From Nocardioides halotolerans DSM 19273 (GTDB taxonomy: Bacteria; Actinomycetota; Actinomycetes; Propionibacteriales; Nocardioidaceae): 64,000 nt of DNA. The stretch covers positions 185,772 through 249,771 of the forward strand of contig NZ_KE383924.1 of NCBI RefSeq assembly GCF_000422805.1, read 5' to 3'. Below the pieces are notes generated by a model, which worked only from the letters and a program-made list of their open reading frames with translations, was not told where the DNA came from and did not search any database. Position numbers and translations under genes: made by a program. Shown piece after piece: positions 17,758 through 25,548 of this stretch. Within the stretch, counting starts at the first letter, position 1. Each line of letters starts with the position of its first letter.

Positions 17758-19035
17758 GTGGACGCCACCCTCGCCGTCGCCGTCTTCATTGGCGCCTACG
17801 TCTTCCTGGTCGCCGACCGGGTGGATCGCACCAAGGTCGCCCTCGTCGGCGCCGGGTTGATGCTGCTCCTGCACGTGACCGACTCGGGGTCGGCATTCTT
17901 CAGCCCGGAGAGCGGCATCGAGTGGGACGTCATCTTCCTGCTGCTGGGGATGATGGTCATCGTCTCGGTGCTGCGGCGCACGGGCGTCTTCGAGTACGTC
18001 GCCATCTGGTGCGCGAAGCGGTCCCGCGGCAAGCCCTACCAACTGATGGTGCTGCTCGTCGTCCTGACCGGGGCGGCGTCCGCGATGCTCGACAACGTCA
18101 CGACGATCCTGCTCATCGCCCCGGTGACGTTCCTCGTCTGCGACCGGCTCGCGCTGCAGCCGGTGCCGTTCCTCATCGCCGAGGTGCTCGCCTCCAACAT
18201 CGGGGGCGCGGCCACGCTGGTGGGCGACCCGCCGAACATCATCATCGCCAGCCGAGCCGACCTCTCCTTCAACGACTTCCTGGTCAACATGGCGCCCTGG
18301 GTGGTCGTCCTGATGGCCGTGCTCTGCCTCATGTGCCGGTTCCTCTTCCGCTCCGCGTTCGTCTTCGACGCGGAGCGAGCCGAGGCGGTGATGGCGCTGG
18401 ACGAGCGGGAGGCCATCAAGGACCGCGGACTGCTGGTGAAGTCGCTCGTGGTGCTGGCGCTGGTGGTGGCGGCGTTCGTCCTGCACCCGGTGCTCCACTA
18501 CGAGCCGTCGGTCGTGGCCCTGCTGGGCGCCGGCCTGCTGATGCTGATCACCGACGTCGAGGTCGGCGACGCGCTGGCCGACGTCGAGTGGTCGACGCTG
18601 GTCTTCTTCGGCGGCCTGTTCGTCATGGTCGGCGCGCTGGTGGAGACGGGGGTCGTCGCCGACATGTCGGAGACGCTGGCCGACGCGACCGACGGCAAGC
18701 TCGGGCTGGCCTCGATGACGCTGCTCGGCGGCTCGGCGGTGCTGTCGGCGATCGTCGACAACATCCCGTACGTCGCGACGATGTCGCCCGTCGTCCTCGG
18801 TCTGGCCTCCACCATCCCGGGCGACGACCACGCGCTGTGGTGGTCGTTGGCGTTCGGGGCCGACCTGGGCGGCAACGCCACCGCGGTCGGTGCCTCCGCC
18901 AACGTGGTGATGATCGGGCTGGCCCGCCGGGCCGGCCACCCGATCGGCTTCTGGGAGTTCACCAAGTACGGCCTGGTGGTCACCGTCGTGACGGTCGCGC
19001 TGACCGCGCCGTACATCTGGCTGCGCTACCTCTGA
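17758..19035 (+). CDS. ArsB/NhaD-type ion transporter (IT superfamily)
   Basis: This 425-residue protein has about 11-12 spans and the CitMHS/ArsB/NhaD fold. The landmark is LDNVTTILLIAPVTFL with GGAATLVGDPPNIIIASRADLSFNDFL, a Na+/H+-antiporter or anion-permease signature. The mirrored second half has AIVDNIPYVATMSPV and GADLGGNATAVGASANVV. It may expel Na+ or transport arsenite or organic anions; the sequence alone does not decide. GTG 17758 is preferred because GGAG lies four bases upstream. GTG 17704 would add 18 residues. Confidence 0.85.
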   Translation: MDATLAVAVFIGAYVFLVADRVDRTKVALVGAGLMLLLHVTDSGSAFFSPESGIEWDVIFLLLGMMVIVSVLRRTGVFEYVAIWCAKRSRGKPYQLMVLLVVLTGAASAMLDNVTTILLIAPVTFLVCDRLALQPVPFLIAEVLASNIGGAATLVGDPPNIIIASRADLSFNDFLVNMAPWVVVLMAVLCLMCRFLFRSAFVFDAERAEAVMALDEREAIKDRGLLVKSLVVLALVVAAFVLHPVLHYEPSVVALLGAGLLMLITDVEVGDALADVEWSTLVFFGGLFVMVGALVETGVVADMSETLADATDGKLGLASMTLLGGSAVLSAIVDNIPYVATMSPVVLGLASTIPGDDHALWWSLAFGADLGGNATAVGASANVVMIGLARRAGHPIGFWEFTKYGLVVTVVTVALTAPYIWLRYL

Positions 19036-19088
19036 GCGACCACACCTGCGGGTGCGGGCGCGACGGGCCCGGCGATGCCGGTTGTTCC

Positions 19089-19104
19089 TGTGACCCATCC
19101 CACT
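19089..19104. promoter_or_regulatory. Partial CRP-like site upstream of crp
   Basis: TGTGACCCATCCCACT has one perfect TGTGA half and a poor partner half (three of five bases). It sits 53 bases before the crp GTG. A possible -10 TAGGAT lies at 19108-19113, with TTGTTC at 19082. Autoregulation is conceivable, but the site is weak. Confidence 0.25.
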
Positions 19105-19156
19105 GGATAGGATTCCCACGGCTCGGCACCGAGCGAGCCGTGAGGCGGAGGATCCC

Positions 19157-19834
19157 GTGGACAACGACGTGCTTCGTCAGGCACCGCTCTTCAGCGCGCT
19201 CGACGACGAGGCGGCGACCGCGCTGCGGTCCTCGATGGGCGAGACGCGGCTGCGTCGCGGCGACGTGCTGTTCCACGAGGGCGACTCGGGCGACAAGCTC
19301 TACGTCGTCCTCGACGGCAAGGTGAAGCTCGGCCGCACCTCCTCCGACGGCCGCGAGAACCTGCTGGCCATCCTCGGTCCCGGCCAGATGTTCGGCGAGC
19401 TGTCGCTCTTCGACCCCGGGCCGCGCTCCGCGACGGTCACGGCGGTCACCGACACGACGTTCGCCTCGCTGTCGCACGAGGACCTCCTGCGCTGGCTCGA
19501 GGGTCGCCCGGTCGTCGCCCGCGGCCTGCTCACCCAGCTGGCCGGCCGTCTCCGCAAGGCCAACGACGTCGTCGCCGACCTGGTGTTCTCCGACGTGCCC
19601 GGCCGCGTCGCCAAGGCCCTGCTCGACCTCGCCGACCGCTTCGGCCGCACCGCCGACGACGGCGTGCACGTCCATCACGACCTCACCCAGGAGGAGCTCG
19701 CCCAGCTGGTCGGCGCCTCCCGCGAGACCGTCAACAAGGCGCTGGCCGACTTCGCCTCCCGCGGCTGGCTGCGCCTGGAGCCGCGCTCCGTCGTGATCAT
19801 GGACGTCGAGCGGCTGGCCCGCCGCGCCCGCTGA
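19157..19834 (+). CDS. crp: CRP/FNR-family transcription regulator (cAMP receptor type)
   Basis: This 225-residue protein has an N-terminal cyclic-nucleotide-binding jelly roll (about 10-125). The phosphate cassette FGELSLFDPGPRSATVTA carries the Glu and Arg that hold cAMP. A dimer helix and a C-terminal HTH follow (DLTQEELAQLVGASRETVNKALADF, about 175-200). Length and sequence match Rv3676 Crp / GlxR. It is a global regulator of carbon and respiration genes; a near-consensus site lies before the DUF485-mctC operon. GTG 19157 is the start, with GGAGGATCCC at 19146-19155 as ribosome site. Confidence 0.95.
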   Translation: MDNDVLRQAPLFSALDDEAATALRSSMGETRLRRGDVLFHEGDSGDKLYVVLDGKVKLGRTSSDGRENLLAILGPGQMFGELSLFDPGPRSATVTAVTDTTFASLSHEDLLRWLEGRPVVARGLLTQLAGRLRKANDVVADLVFSDVPGRVAKALLDLADRFGRTADDGVHVHHDLTQEELAQLVGASRETVNKALADFASRGWLRLEPRSVVIMDVERLARRAR

Positions 19835-19871
19835 CTGCGCGCTCTGCCCGTCAAGCGGGCCTGACAAACCC

Positions 19872-19955
19872 GACCAAATCAGCGCAAAGGCGCTGGATCG
19901 GTCTGGTTTCACGCGTGAAACACGACCCATCGGGCGCGATTGCGCTGATTTGGTC
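19872..19955. repeat. 84-bp concentric palindromic element, copy 1
   Basis: The outer arms GACCAAATCAGCGCAA (19872-19887) and TTGCGCTGATTTGGTC (19940-19955) are perfect complements. The core GTTTCACGCGTGAAAC (19906-19921) is a perfect palindrome with exactly the same centre. Overall 35 of 42 arm positions pair. TTA follows at 19956-19958, as in copy 2. It lies between the crp stop and the DUF559 stop. It could form a cruciform or a long hairpin, with no T-run to mark a terminator. Confidence 0.9.
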
Positions 19956-19974
19956 TTAGCGGCGGCCCCAACGT

Positions 19975-20895
19975 TCAGGCGGCGAACTCGCGACGCCACG
20001 TGTCGTTGATCGGTGGTACGTCGCCCCAGCCACGAAGGATCAGGTGGCGGCGAATCTGCTGCAGGGTCGCTTCGGGAGTCACGTAGATGTCTTCGGCCTC
20101 GTACGGGAGGATCAGGTAGCCCTCGGGCTCGAGCTCGCTCGCCCTCGCCTCGTCCGAGGCGCGCTGCGCCTCCTTCCGGTGGTGCCGGCCGTTGTACTCC
20201 ACCACCAGCTTGATCCTCGGGTAGCAGAGGTCTAAGCGACGCCTCCACGACCCGTCCTCGTGCACCAGCACGAGGTTCACCACGGGCTCCGGTAGACCGG
20301 CAAGGACGATCAGCATGCGCAGCCGCGTCTCCATCGGAGAGTCGACGCCCTTACGTACGTATTCAGCGGCCCTCCTCGCGGCTGCGGCGTAGTAGTCGCT
20401 GCTCGCTCGCGCCGCCTTGAGGAGTCGCGCCGGCGCGATCCGGTAGCGCCGCACGATCGCGTCTCCCAGGACCACCAGGTCGACGAGGGAGAGGTGCCCG
20501 GCCATCTGGAGGAACGTCGTGATCGGGTCGGTGACCGGGATGTCGCGCACGACCATCACGCCTCGTTCGCGGATCGTCACGTGCGGTTTGATCCAGGGCC
20601 GGTATCGACGGTCCTCCTTCTCCCGCACGGTCACGTGCTCGAACGGGTTGTCCGGCACCGGGAGCCCCAGCACCCGAGCGGCACTCCAGTGGCTCGCGAA
20701 GGCGCCCTCAGGATGGATCATCAGCGCAGCGCGAACCCGCGAGTCGCTGTCGTCTTGATCTCGGTCGACGAAGACCGCCTTGACGATCTCTCGAAACCGC
20801 GCACCTTTCAGCGCACTCCGACCTCCACCGGCCGCGAGGTACTCCGCGCGCGTGAACGGACGATCGAACTGGACCAGCTTGGGCTTCTTCCGCAT
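19975..20895 (-). CDS. DUF559 / Vsr-fold nuclease-like protein with AbiEi-like N-terminus
   Basis: This 306-residue protein has an N-terminal region (about 10-45, RPFTRAEYLAAGGG) that resembles the winged helix of AbiEi-type antitoxins. The C-terminus is a DUF559 PD-(D/E)xK domain with Glu189 (SPMETRLR), Asp222 (RRLDLCYP) and Glu233-x-Asn235-Gly236 before His238/His239 (VVEYNGRHH), arranged as in Vsr-like endonucleases. All presumed catalytic residues are present, so it may cut or nick DNA. The gene stands alone, bracketed by two copies of an 84-bp palindrome, and splits the crp-metallo-hydrolase pair conserved in mycobacteria. Transfer as a cassette is inferred; a solitary toxin or homing-type role is possible. 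Confidence 0.85.
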   Translation of the reverse strand: MRKKPKLVQFDRPFTRAEYLAAGGGRSALKGARFREIVKAVFVDRDQDDSDSRVRAALMIHPEGAFASHWSAARVLGLPVPDNPFEHVTVREKEDRRYRPWIKPHVTIRERGVMVVRDIPVTDPITTFLQMAGHLSLVDLVVLGDAIVRRYRIAPARLLKAARASSDYYAAAARRAAEYVRKGVDSPMETRLRMLIVLAGLPEPVVNLVLVHEDGSWRRRLDLCYPRIKLVVEYNGRHHRKEAQRASDEARASELEPEGYLILPYEAEDIYVTPEATLQQIRRHLILRGWGDVPPINDTWRREFAA

Positions 20896-20941
20896 GCAAA
20901 CGATCTGCCCGCTCCAAGGCGGTCCTGACGGTCATCCACAG

Positions 20942-21025
20942 GGCACTTTCAGCGCAATTGCGCTGGATCGGTCTTGTTTCACGCGTGAAACCAGACCAAT
21001 CTGGCGCGATTGCGCTGATTTGGTC
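20942..21025. repeat. 84-bp palindromic element, copy 2
   Basis: This is the same element and orientation as copy 1: core GTTTCACGCGTGAAAC at 20976-20991 and right arm ATTGCGCTGATTTGGTC ending at 21025, followed by TTA. The outermost bases of the left arm (GGCACTTT) differ from copy 1 and weaken that end of the stem. It lies 46 bases upstream of the DUF559 start, and the TTA immediately after it is the stop codon of the metallo-hydrolase gene. Confidence 0.9.
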
Positions 21026-21838
21026 TTAAACCGGCCGCTCCGCGAGGTAGGCGAGCTGGGCGCGGACCGACCACTCGGCGGCGCCCCAGAGGGACTCGTC
21101 GACGTCCTGGTAGACGATCTCGACGACCCGGCGGGGCAGGTGGTCGTCGTCGGGGTCGGGTACGGCGACTCCGAGCCGGGCGAGTGCGGACTCGACCTGC
21201 CCGAGGCGCTGGCGGCGGTGGACGAGGTAGTACTCCAAGGTGCCAAGGGCGTCGTCGAGCACCGGGCCGTGAGCGGGCCAGATCGTGGCGACCTCGCCGG
21301 ACGCGGCGAGTGACCTCATCCGCTCGATGGACTCGAAGTAGGCGCCGAGCTGGCCGTCGGGGTGGGCGACGACCGTCGTGCCGCGGCCGAGCACCATGTC
21401 GCCGGACAGCAGGGCCCCCTCGGCGGGGACAACGAAGGACACCGAGTCGGCGGTGTGGCCGGGGGTGGTGACCACGCGCAGGCGGAGCCCGTCGACGTCG
21501 ATCACCTCCTCGTCGGCGAGCGGGTCGCCGTCGAAGCAGTACGCCGGGTCGAGGGCCCGGACCGGGCAGTCCTTGCGGGTCGCGAGGTCGACCGCGACCT
21601 CGGAGTGGTCGTAGTGGTGGTGGGTCAGCAGGACCAGCGCGACGTCGCCGGTCTGCTCGTCGAGCTCGTCGACGTGACCGTCCTCGATCGGGCCCGGGTC
21701 GACGACCACCGAGCGCGAGGCGCCGGGCTCGGTCAGGACCCAGCTGTTCGTGCCGTCGAGCGTCATCAGGCCGGGGTTGGGCGCGAGCAGGCAGCGCGCC
21801 CGCTCCCCGAACGACCCGCCGGCCCAGGGCTCGCTCAT
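21026..21838 (-). CDS. MBL-fold metallo-hydrolase
   Basis: This 270-residue protein has the metallo-beta-lactamase fold. The zinc motif is THHHYDHSE (HxHxDH, about 86-94), followed by TPGHTADS and LLSGDMVLGRG, with IWPAHGP later. LACTB2-like members of this group hydrolyse RNA ends or thioesters; the substrate here is unknown. It equals Rv3677c by order. The ATG at 21838 overlaps the NUDIX stop (ATGA). Its stop codon TAA lies against the right edge of palindromic element copy 2, so the C-terminal end ...YLAERPV may have been set by the insertion. Confidence 0.9.
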   Translation of the reverse strand: MSEPWAGGSFGERARCLLAPNPGLMTLDGTNSWVLTEPGASRSVVVDPGPIEDGHVDELDEQTGDVALVLLTHHHYDHSEVAVDLATRKDCPVRALDPAYCFDGDPLADEEVIDVDGLRLRVVTTPGHTADSVSFVVPAEGALLSGDMVLGRGTTVVAHPDGQLGAYFESIERMRSLAASGEVATIWPAHGPVLDDALGTLEYYLVHRRQRLGQVESALARLGVAVPDPDDDHLPRRVVEIVYQDVDESLWGAAEWSVRAQLAYLAERPV

Positions 21839-22704
21839 GAGCCCGCGCGGCCCGCGAGCACCGACCGCAGGTGGTCGGGGATCGACAGGGTCCAGCCCTC
21901 CTCGAGCGGCTCGATCGCCGGCATGTGCATCTGGACCGTCCGGCCCTGCGCGGCGTCGACGACCTCCGCGGGCGAGCCGTGGCCGGCGACCTCCAGCGAG
22001 GTGAGGTACGTCGGCGGCAGCATCAGCATCTCGCCGCGCTCGGCCATCGCCACCGCGTCGGCCGCCGGCAGCCACGTCACCTCGGAGGACTCCGACGACA
22101 CGTCGCGGGTCCGCTGGCCCTCGGGCAGCAGCGCGACGAAGAACCACGTCCGGTAGCGCTTCGGCTCGAAGATCGGCGTCAGCCAGGCGCCCCACGCGCC
22201 GAGCAGGTCGGTGCGCAGCACCAGCCCCCGGCGGGTGAGGAACTCCGTCATCGCCAGCTCGCGCGACTCTAGCGCCGCGCGGTCGGCCTCCCAGTCGGCA
22301 CCGGTCGTGTCGGCGACGACCTCGTGGGCGTGCGGCCCGGCCAGGAGCACGCCGGACTCCTCGAACGTCTCGCGCACCGCCGCGCACACCAGCGCCCGCG
22401 CCATCTCCTCATCGCAGCCGAGCCGCGTGGCCCACTCGGCAGGCGAGGGCCCGTCCCACGCGACGTCGCGGTCGAAGTCGCGCGGGTCCACGCCACCACC
22501 GGGGTAGACGAACATGCCGCCCGCGAACTCCATCGAGACCTGCCGCCGCAGGTAGTAGACGGCCGGCCCGTGCGCCGAGGGTCGCAGGAGGATCACCGTC
22601 GCCGCGTCGCGCGGCTCGACGGGCGCCCGGCGCCCCTCGTCGTACTCCCGGGCGACCTCGACCAGGTGGTCCGGCAGCGGGACCGGCGGGATCGGGACCC
22701 TCAT
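21835..22704 (-). CDS. NUDIX hydrolase, NUDT7/NUDT19-like
   Basis: This 289-residue protein shows FVYPGGGVDPRDFDRD and, after a 30-residue insertion, ARALVCAAVRETFEESGVLL. This split NUDIX box (GG ... REx2EE) is typical of NUDT19-type CoA diphosphatases. N- and C-terminal extensions are as in actinobacterial relatives. It is joined to the metallo-hydrolase by an ATGA overlap and follows ridA by 28 bases, so the minus-strand run from DUF4177 to the hydrolase is probably one operon. Acyl-CoA or nucleotide diphosphate turnover is the likely role. Confidence 0.88.
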   Translation of the reverse strand: MRVPIPPVPLPDHLVEVAREYDEGRRAPVEPRDAATVILLRPSAHGPAVYYLRRQVSMEFAGGMFVYPGGGVDPRDFDRDVAWDGPSPAEWATRLGCDEEMARALVCAAVRETFEESGVLLAGPHAHEVVADTTGADWEADRAALESRELAMTEFLTRRGLVLRTDLLGAWGAWLTPIFEPKRYRTWFFVALLPEGQRTRDVSSESSEVTWLPAADAVAMAERGEMLMLPPTYLTSLEVAGHGSPAEVVDAAQGRTVQMHMPAIEPLEEGWTLSIPDHLRSVLAGRAGS

Positions 22705-22732
22705 GCGAGGCGACGTCGGGTCGGGCGCGAGG

Positions 22733-23191
22733 TCACAGCTCGACGATGACGTCGACCTCGACCGGGGCGTCGAGCGGCAGCACGGCGACGCCGACCGCGG
22801 CCCGGGCGTGCACGCCCGCGTCGCCGAAGACGTTGCCGAACAGCTCCGACGCGCCGTTCGCGACCTTCGCCTGCGCGGTGAAGTGCGGCGCGGACGCGAC
22901 GAAGACCCCGACGCGGACGATGCGCCTGACCAGCGACAGGTCGCCCACCTCGGCGTTGATCGCCGCGATCGCGTTGAGCGCGCACTGCTGCGCGCACGCG
23001 TAGGCCTCCTCCTCGGTCACCTCGACACCGACCTTGCCGGTGGCGAGCAGCTCGCCCGAGCGCATCGGCAGCTGGCCGGAGGTGAAGACCTGGTCGCCGC
23101 TGCGCACCGCGGGGACGTACGCCGCGACCGGCGCCGCGACCTCCGGGATCGCGAGGCCGAGCTCGGCCAGCCGCTCCTCGGGGGTGCTCAT
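22733..23191 (-). CDS. ridA: RidA family protein
   Basis: This 152-residue protein is the longer actinobacterial YjgF/YER057c/UK114 form (Rv3678c-like). Conserved blocks are AVRSGDQVFTSGQLPM (about 29-44), CAQQCALNAIAAINAEVGDLSLVRRIVRVGVFVASAPHF and the C-terminal ARAAVGVAVLPLDAPVEVDVIVEL, where the Arg that contacts enamine/imine substrates lies in HARAAVG. The family deaminates reactive 2-aminoacrylate-type imines in the cytoplasm. The ATG overlaps the DUF4177 stop (ATGA). Confidence 0.93.
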   Translation of the reverse strand: MSTPEERLAELGLAIPEVAAPVAAYVPAVRSGDQVFTSGQLPMRSGELLATGKVGVEVTEEEAYACAQQCALNAIAAINAEVGDLSLVRRIVRVGVFVASAPHFTAQAKVANGASELFGNVFGDAGVHARAAVGVAVLPLDAPVEVDVIVEL

Positions 23192-23346
23192 GAGGCGAGC
23201 GGGCGCTTGAAGTAGCCGACCAGGTTCTCCGGGTTCATGCCCGGCGCGATCTGCACGAGCTCCCAGCCGTCGGCCCCGAAGTTGTCGAGGATCTGCTTGG
23301 CCGCGTGCGTGAGGATCGGCGCGGTGAGGTACTCCCACTTGGTCAT
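23188..23346 (-). CDS. DUF4177 small protein
   Basis: This 52-residue protein reads MTKWEYLTAPILTHAAKQIL..., then a DNFGADGWELVQIAPG core, which is the DUF4177 signature (KWEY ... GxxGWELV), and ends NPENLVGYFKRPLAS. It overlaps the ridA ATG by four bases and so heads the ridA-NUDIX-hydrolase operon. Function is unknown; proteins of this type are widespread and often sit next to ridA in actinobacteria (recalled). Translation from 23346 to the TGA at 23188 is uninterrupted. Confidence 0.88.
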   Translation of the reverse strand: MTKWEYLTAPILTHAAKQILDNFGADGWELVQIAPGMNPENLVGYFKRPLAS

Positions 23347-23376
23347 GCTCGGCACCCTACTCGCGAGCGGAGGAGG

Positions 23377-24060
23377 TCAGTCGCGGGGCGTGAACGCGCA
23401 GAACTCGTTGCCCTCGGGGTCGGACATGATGGTCCAGTAGACGTCGCTGTCGCGGGCTCGCAGGACGTGCGCACCGGCGTCGAGGAGCGGCTGCAGGTCG
23501 GCGACGTCGACGTCCCAGTGGATGCGGTTCTTGACCGTCTTCGGCTCGGGCACCGAGACGAACACGAGGCTCTCGAACGGCACGCCCGGCAGCCCGTCGA
23601 GCCATGCCCAGCCCTTCTCCTTGTCGCCGCCGAGCTCACCACCGAGCACGCCGTGCCACCACTCGGCGACGGCGAACGGGTCGACGCTGTCGACGACGAT
23701 CTCGTAGAGCCGGTAGTCGGGCACCTTGCGGCGGGTGAACACGCACAGCTCACCGCCCTCTGGGTCGCGCACGACGTCCCAGGCGAAGGAGGCGGTGTCG
23801 AGCGGGGTCGCGCCGCGCGCGAGCACGTCGTCGGTGCTCGCGGCGTGGACGTCGAGGTGCACGCGCTGCTTGACGGTCACCGGCTCCGGCACCCGGTTGA
23901 CCCAGATGGCGTGCTGCGGCGTCAGCCCGTCGAGCCGGACGTCGCCGTCCTCGAGCCTGGTCACCTCGAGCCCGAGCGTGGGTCCCCAGAAGTCGCCGAC
24001 GGCGAACGGGTCGACGGCGTCGATGCAGAGGTCCTTGAACGTCGCGATGGCCACCCGCAC
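23377..24060 (-). CDS. Tandem VOC (glyoxalase-fold) domain protein
   Basis: This 227-residue protein consists of two tandem VOC/glyoxalase-like modules of about 110 residues. Each contains a VDPFAV..W segment (AVDPFAVGDFWGPTLG at 15-30 and SVDPFAVAEWWHGVLGG at about 124-140), an Rx(V/I)HxDV strand (QRVHLDVHA, NRIHWDVDV) and a closing DPEGxE.C.F (DPEGGELCVF, DPEGNEFCAF). The His and Glu could bind a metal. It resembles actinobacterial glyoxalase/bleomycin-resistance-like proteins of unknown substrate. It starts at GTG 24060 and lies between two operons on the same strand. Confidence 0.88.
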   Translation of the reverse strand: MRVAIATFKDLCIDAVDPFAVGDFWGPTLGLEVTRLEDGDVRLDGLTPQHAIWVNRVPEPVTVKQRVHLDVHAASTDDVLARGATPLDTASFAWDVVRDPEGGELCVFTRRKVPDYRLYEIVVDSVDPFAVAEWWHGVLGGELGGDKEKGWAWLDGLPGVPFESLVFVSVPEPKTVKNRIHWDVDVADLQPLLDAGAHVLRARDSDVYWTIMSDPEGNEFCAFTPRD

Positions 24061-24089
24061 AACCTAGGCGGCCGCGCCGACACCTGGCC

Positions 24090-24716
24090 TCAGACGAGCT
24101 GGGGCTCGGTCTTCTCCCGCGCCTCGTCCTCGGTCACGCCCGGCGCGAGCTCGACGAGCGAGAGGCCGGCGGGGGTGATGTCGATGACGCACAGGTCGGT
24201 GATGATCCGCTGCACCACGCCGCGGCCGGTGTAGGGCAGCGAGCACTCCTCGACGATCTTGTAGGACCCGTCGCGCGCGACATGCTCCATCAGCACGATG
24301 ACCCGCTTGGCGCCGTGCACGAGGTCCATCGCCCCGCCCATGCCCTTGACCATCTTGCCGGGGATCATCCAGTTCGCGATGTCCCCCTTGGCCGAGACCT
24401 GCATCGCGCCGAGGATCGCGGCGTCGATCTTGCCGCCGCGGATCATCCCGAACGACGTCGCGGAGTCGAAGAACGACGCACCGCGACGCAGCGTGACGGT
24501 CTCCTTGCCGGCGTTGATCAGATCGGGGTCCTCCTCACCCTCGAACGGGTAGGCGCCCACCCCGAGGATCCCGTTCTCCGACTGCAGCACCAGCTCGACG
24601 TCGTCGGCGACGTAGTTGGGCACCAGCGTCGGCAGCCCGATCCCGAGGTTGACGTAGGACCCGTCGGTCAGCTCGGAAGCGGCCCGGGCCGCCATCTCCT
24701 CGCGCGTCCAGCTCAC
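24090..24716 (-). CDS. scoB: 3-oxoacid CoA-transferase, subunit B
   Basis: This 208-residue protein is a family I CoA-transferase beta subunit. The catalytic Glu sits in LQSENGILGVG (about residues 50-60), GIGLPTLVPNYV is the oxyanion region, and the C-terminus has GLSLVELAPGVTEDE. With the alpha subunit it moves CoA between acetoacetyl/succinyl or acyl/acetate donors, linking to the acetate and CoA genes in this window. GTG 24716 overlaps the alpha stop by four bases. Confidence 0.95.
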   Translation of the reverse strand: MSWTREEMAARAASELTDGSYVNLGIGLPTLVPNYVADDVELVLQSENGILGVGAYPFEGEEDPDLINAGKETVTLRRGASFFDSATSFGMIRGGKIDAAILGAMQVSAKGDIANWMIPGKMVKGMGGAMDLVHGAKRVIVLMEHVARDGSYKIVEECSLPYTGRGVVQRIITDLCVIDITPAGLSLVELAPGVTEDEAREKTEPQLV

Positions 24717-25501
24717 GAGCCCGCCCCTTCCTGACGCTGCCTCACGGTCCTCTTCTCGATCCGCTTGTCGGCCGCCTGCTCGGGTGTCAGCGCGACGACG
24801 CGCTGCACGAACACCCCCGGCGTGTGCACGAGGTTGGGGTCGAGCTCGCCGGGCTCGACGAGCTCCTCGACCTCCGCGATCGTCACCCGCCCGCACATCG
24901 CCGCGAGCGGGTTGAAGTTGCGTGCTGAGTCGCGGTAGACGAGGTTGCCGTGCCGGTCACCCTTCGCGGCCCGCACCAGCCCGTAGTCGGCGACGATCGC
25001 CTCCTCCAGCACGAACTCCTTCGGCCCGTCCTTGGTCTCGAACGTCCGGGTGTCCTTCGGCGGGCTCGCCAGCACGACGTTGCCCTCGCTGTCGTAGCGC
25101 CACGGCAGACCACCCTCGGCGACCTGGGTGCCGCCGCCGGTCGCGGTGTAGAACGCCGCGATCCCCGAGCCGCCCGCCCGCATCCGCTCCGCCAGCGTGC
25201 CCTGCGGGGTCAGCTCGACCTCGAGCTCACCGGAGAGGTACTGGCGCGCGAACTCCTGGTTCTCCCCGACGTACGACGCCACCATCCGCCGCAACCGCCC
25301 GGCCCCGAGCAGCATCCCGAGGCCCCACCCGTCGACCCCGGCGTTGTTGGACACCGCCTCCAAGTCACCCGTGCCCGCCTCCAGCAGCGCCGCGATCAGC
25401 ACCGAGGGGATGCCGCACAGGCCGAACCCACCCACCGCGATCGTCGCGCCGTCGGGGATGTCCGCCACCGCCTCGGCAGCGGAGCTCACCACCTTGTCCA
25501 T
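24713..25501 (-). CDS. scoA: 3-oxoacid CoA-transferase, subunit A
   Basis: This 262-residue alpha subunit has GATIAVGGFGLCGIPSVLI (about 17-35), the GG-F-G-G CoA-binding glycine motif, and EYLSGELEVELTPQGTLAERMRAGGSGIAAFYT-type conserved stretches. It is about 20 residues longer than many relatives, with the extra sequence at the charged C-terminus (DKRIEKRTVRQRQEG). The ATG at 25501 is chosen; a GTG two codons upstream is possible. It is divergent from the secreted protein at 25549, with 47 bases between the starts. Confidence 0.95.
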   Translation of the reverse strand: MDKVVSSAAEAVADIPDGATIAVGGFGLCGIPSVLIAALLEAGTGDLEAVSNNAGVDGWGLGMLLGAGRLRRMVASYVGENQEFARQYLSGELEVELTPQGTLAERMRAGGSGIAAFYTATGGGTQVAEGGLPWRYDSEGNVVLASPPKDTRTFETKDGPKEFVLEEAIVADYGLVRAAKGDRHGNLVYRDSARNFNPLAAMCGRVTIAEVEELVEPGELDPNLVHTPGVFVQRVVALTPEQAADKRIEKRTVRQRQEGAGS

Positions 25502-25548
25502 GACCACGCACCGTAGTCCCCCGCGCAGATTGCACTTAGGGTGCCCGG

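Noticed and set aside
19872..21028. Insertion sequence with transposase
   Set aside because: The bracketed gene has nuclease-type residues of DUF559, not a DDE or HUH transposase, and the repeats are palindromic direct copies rather than terminal inverted repeats.
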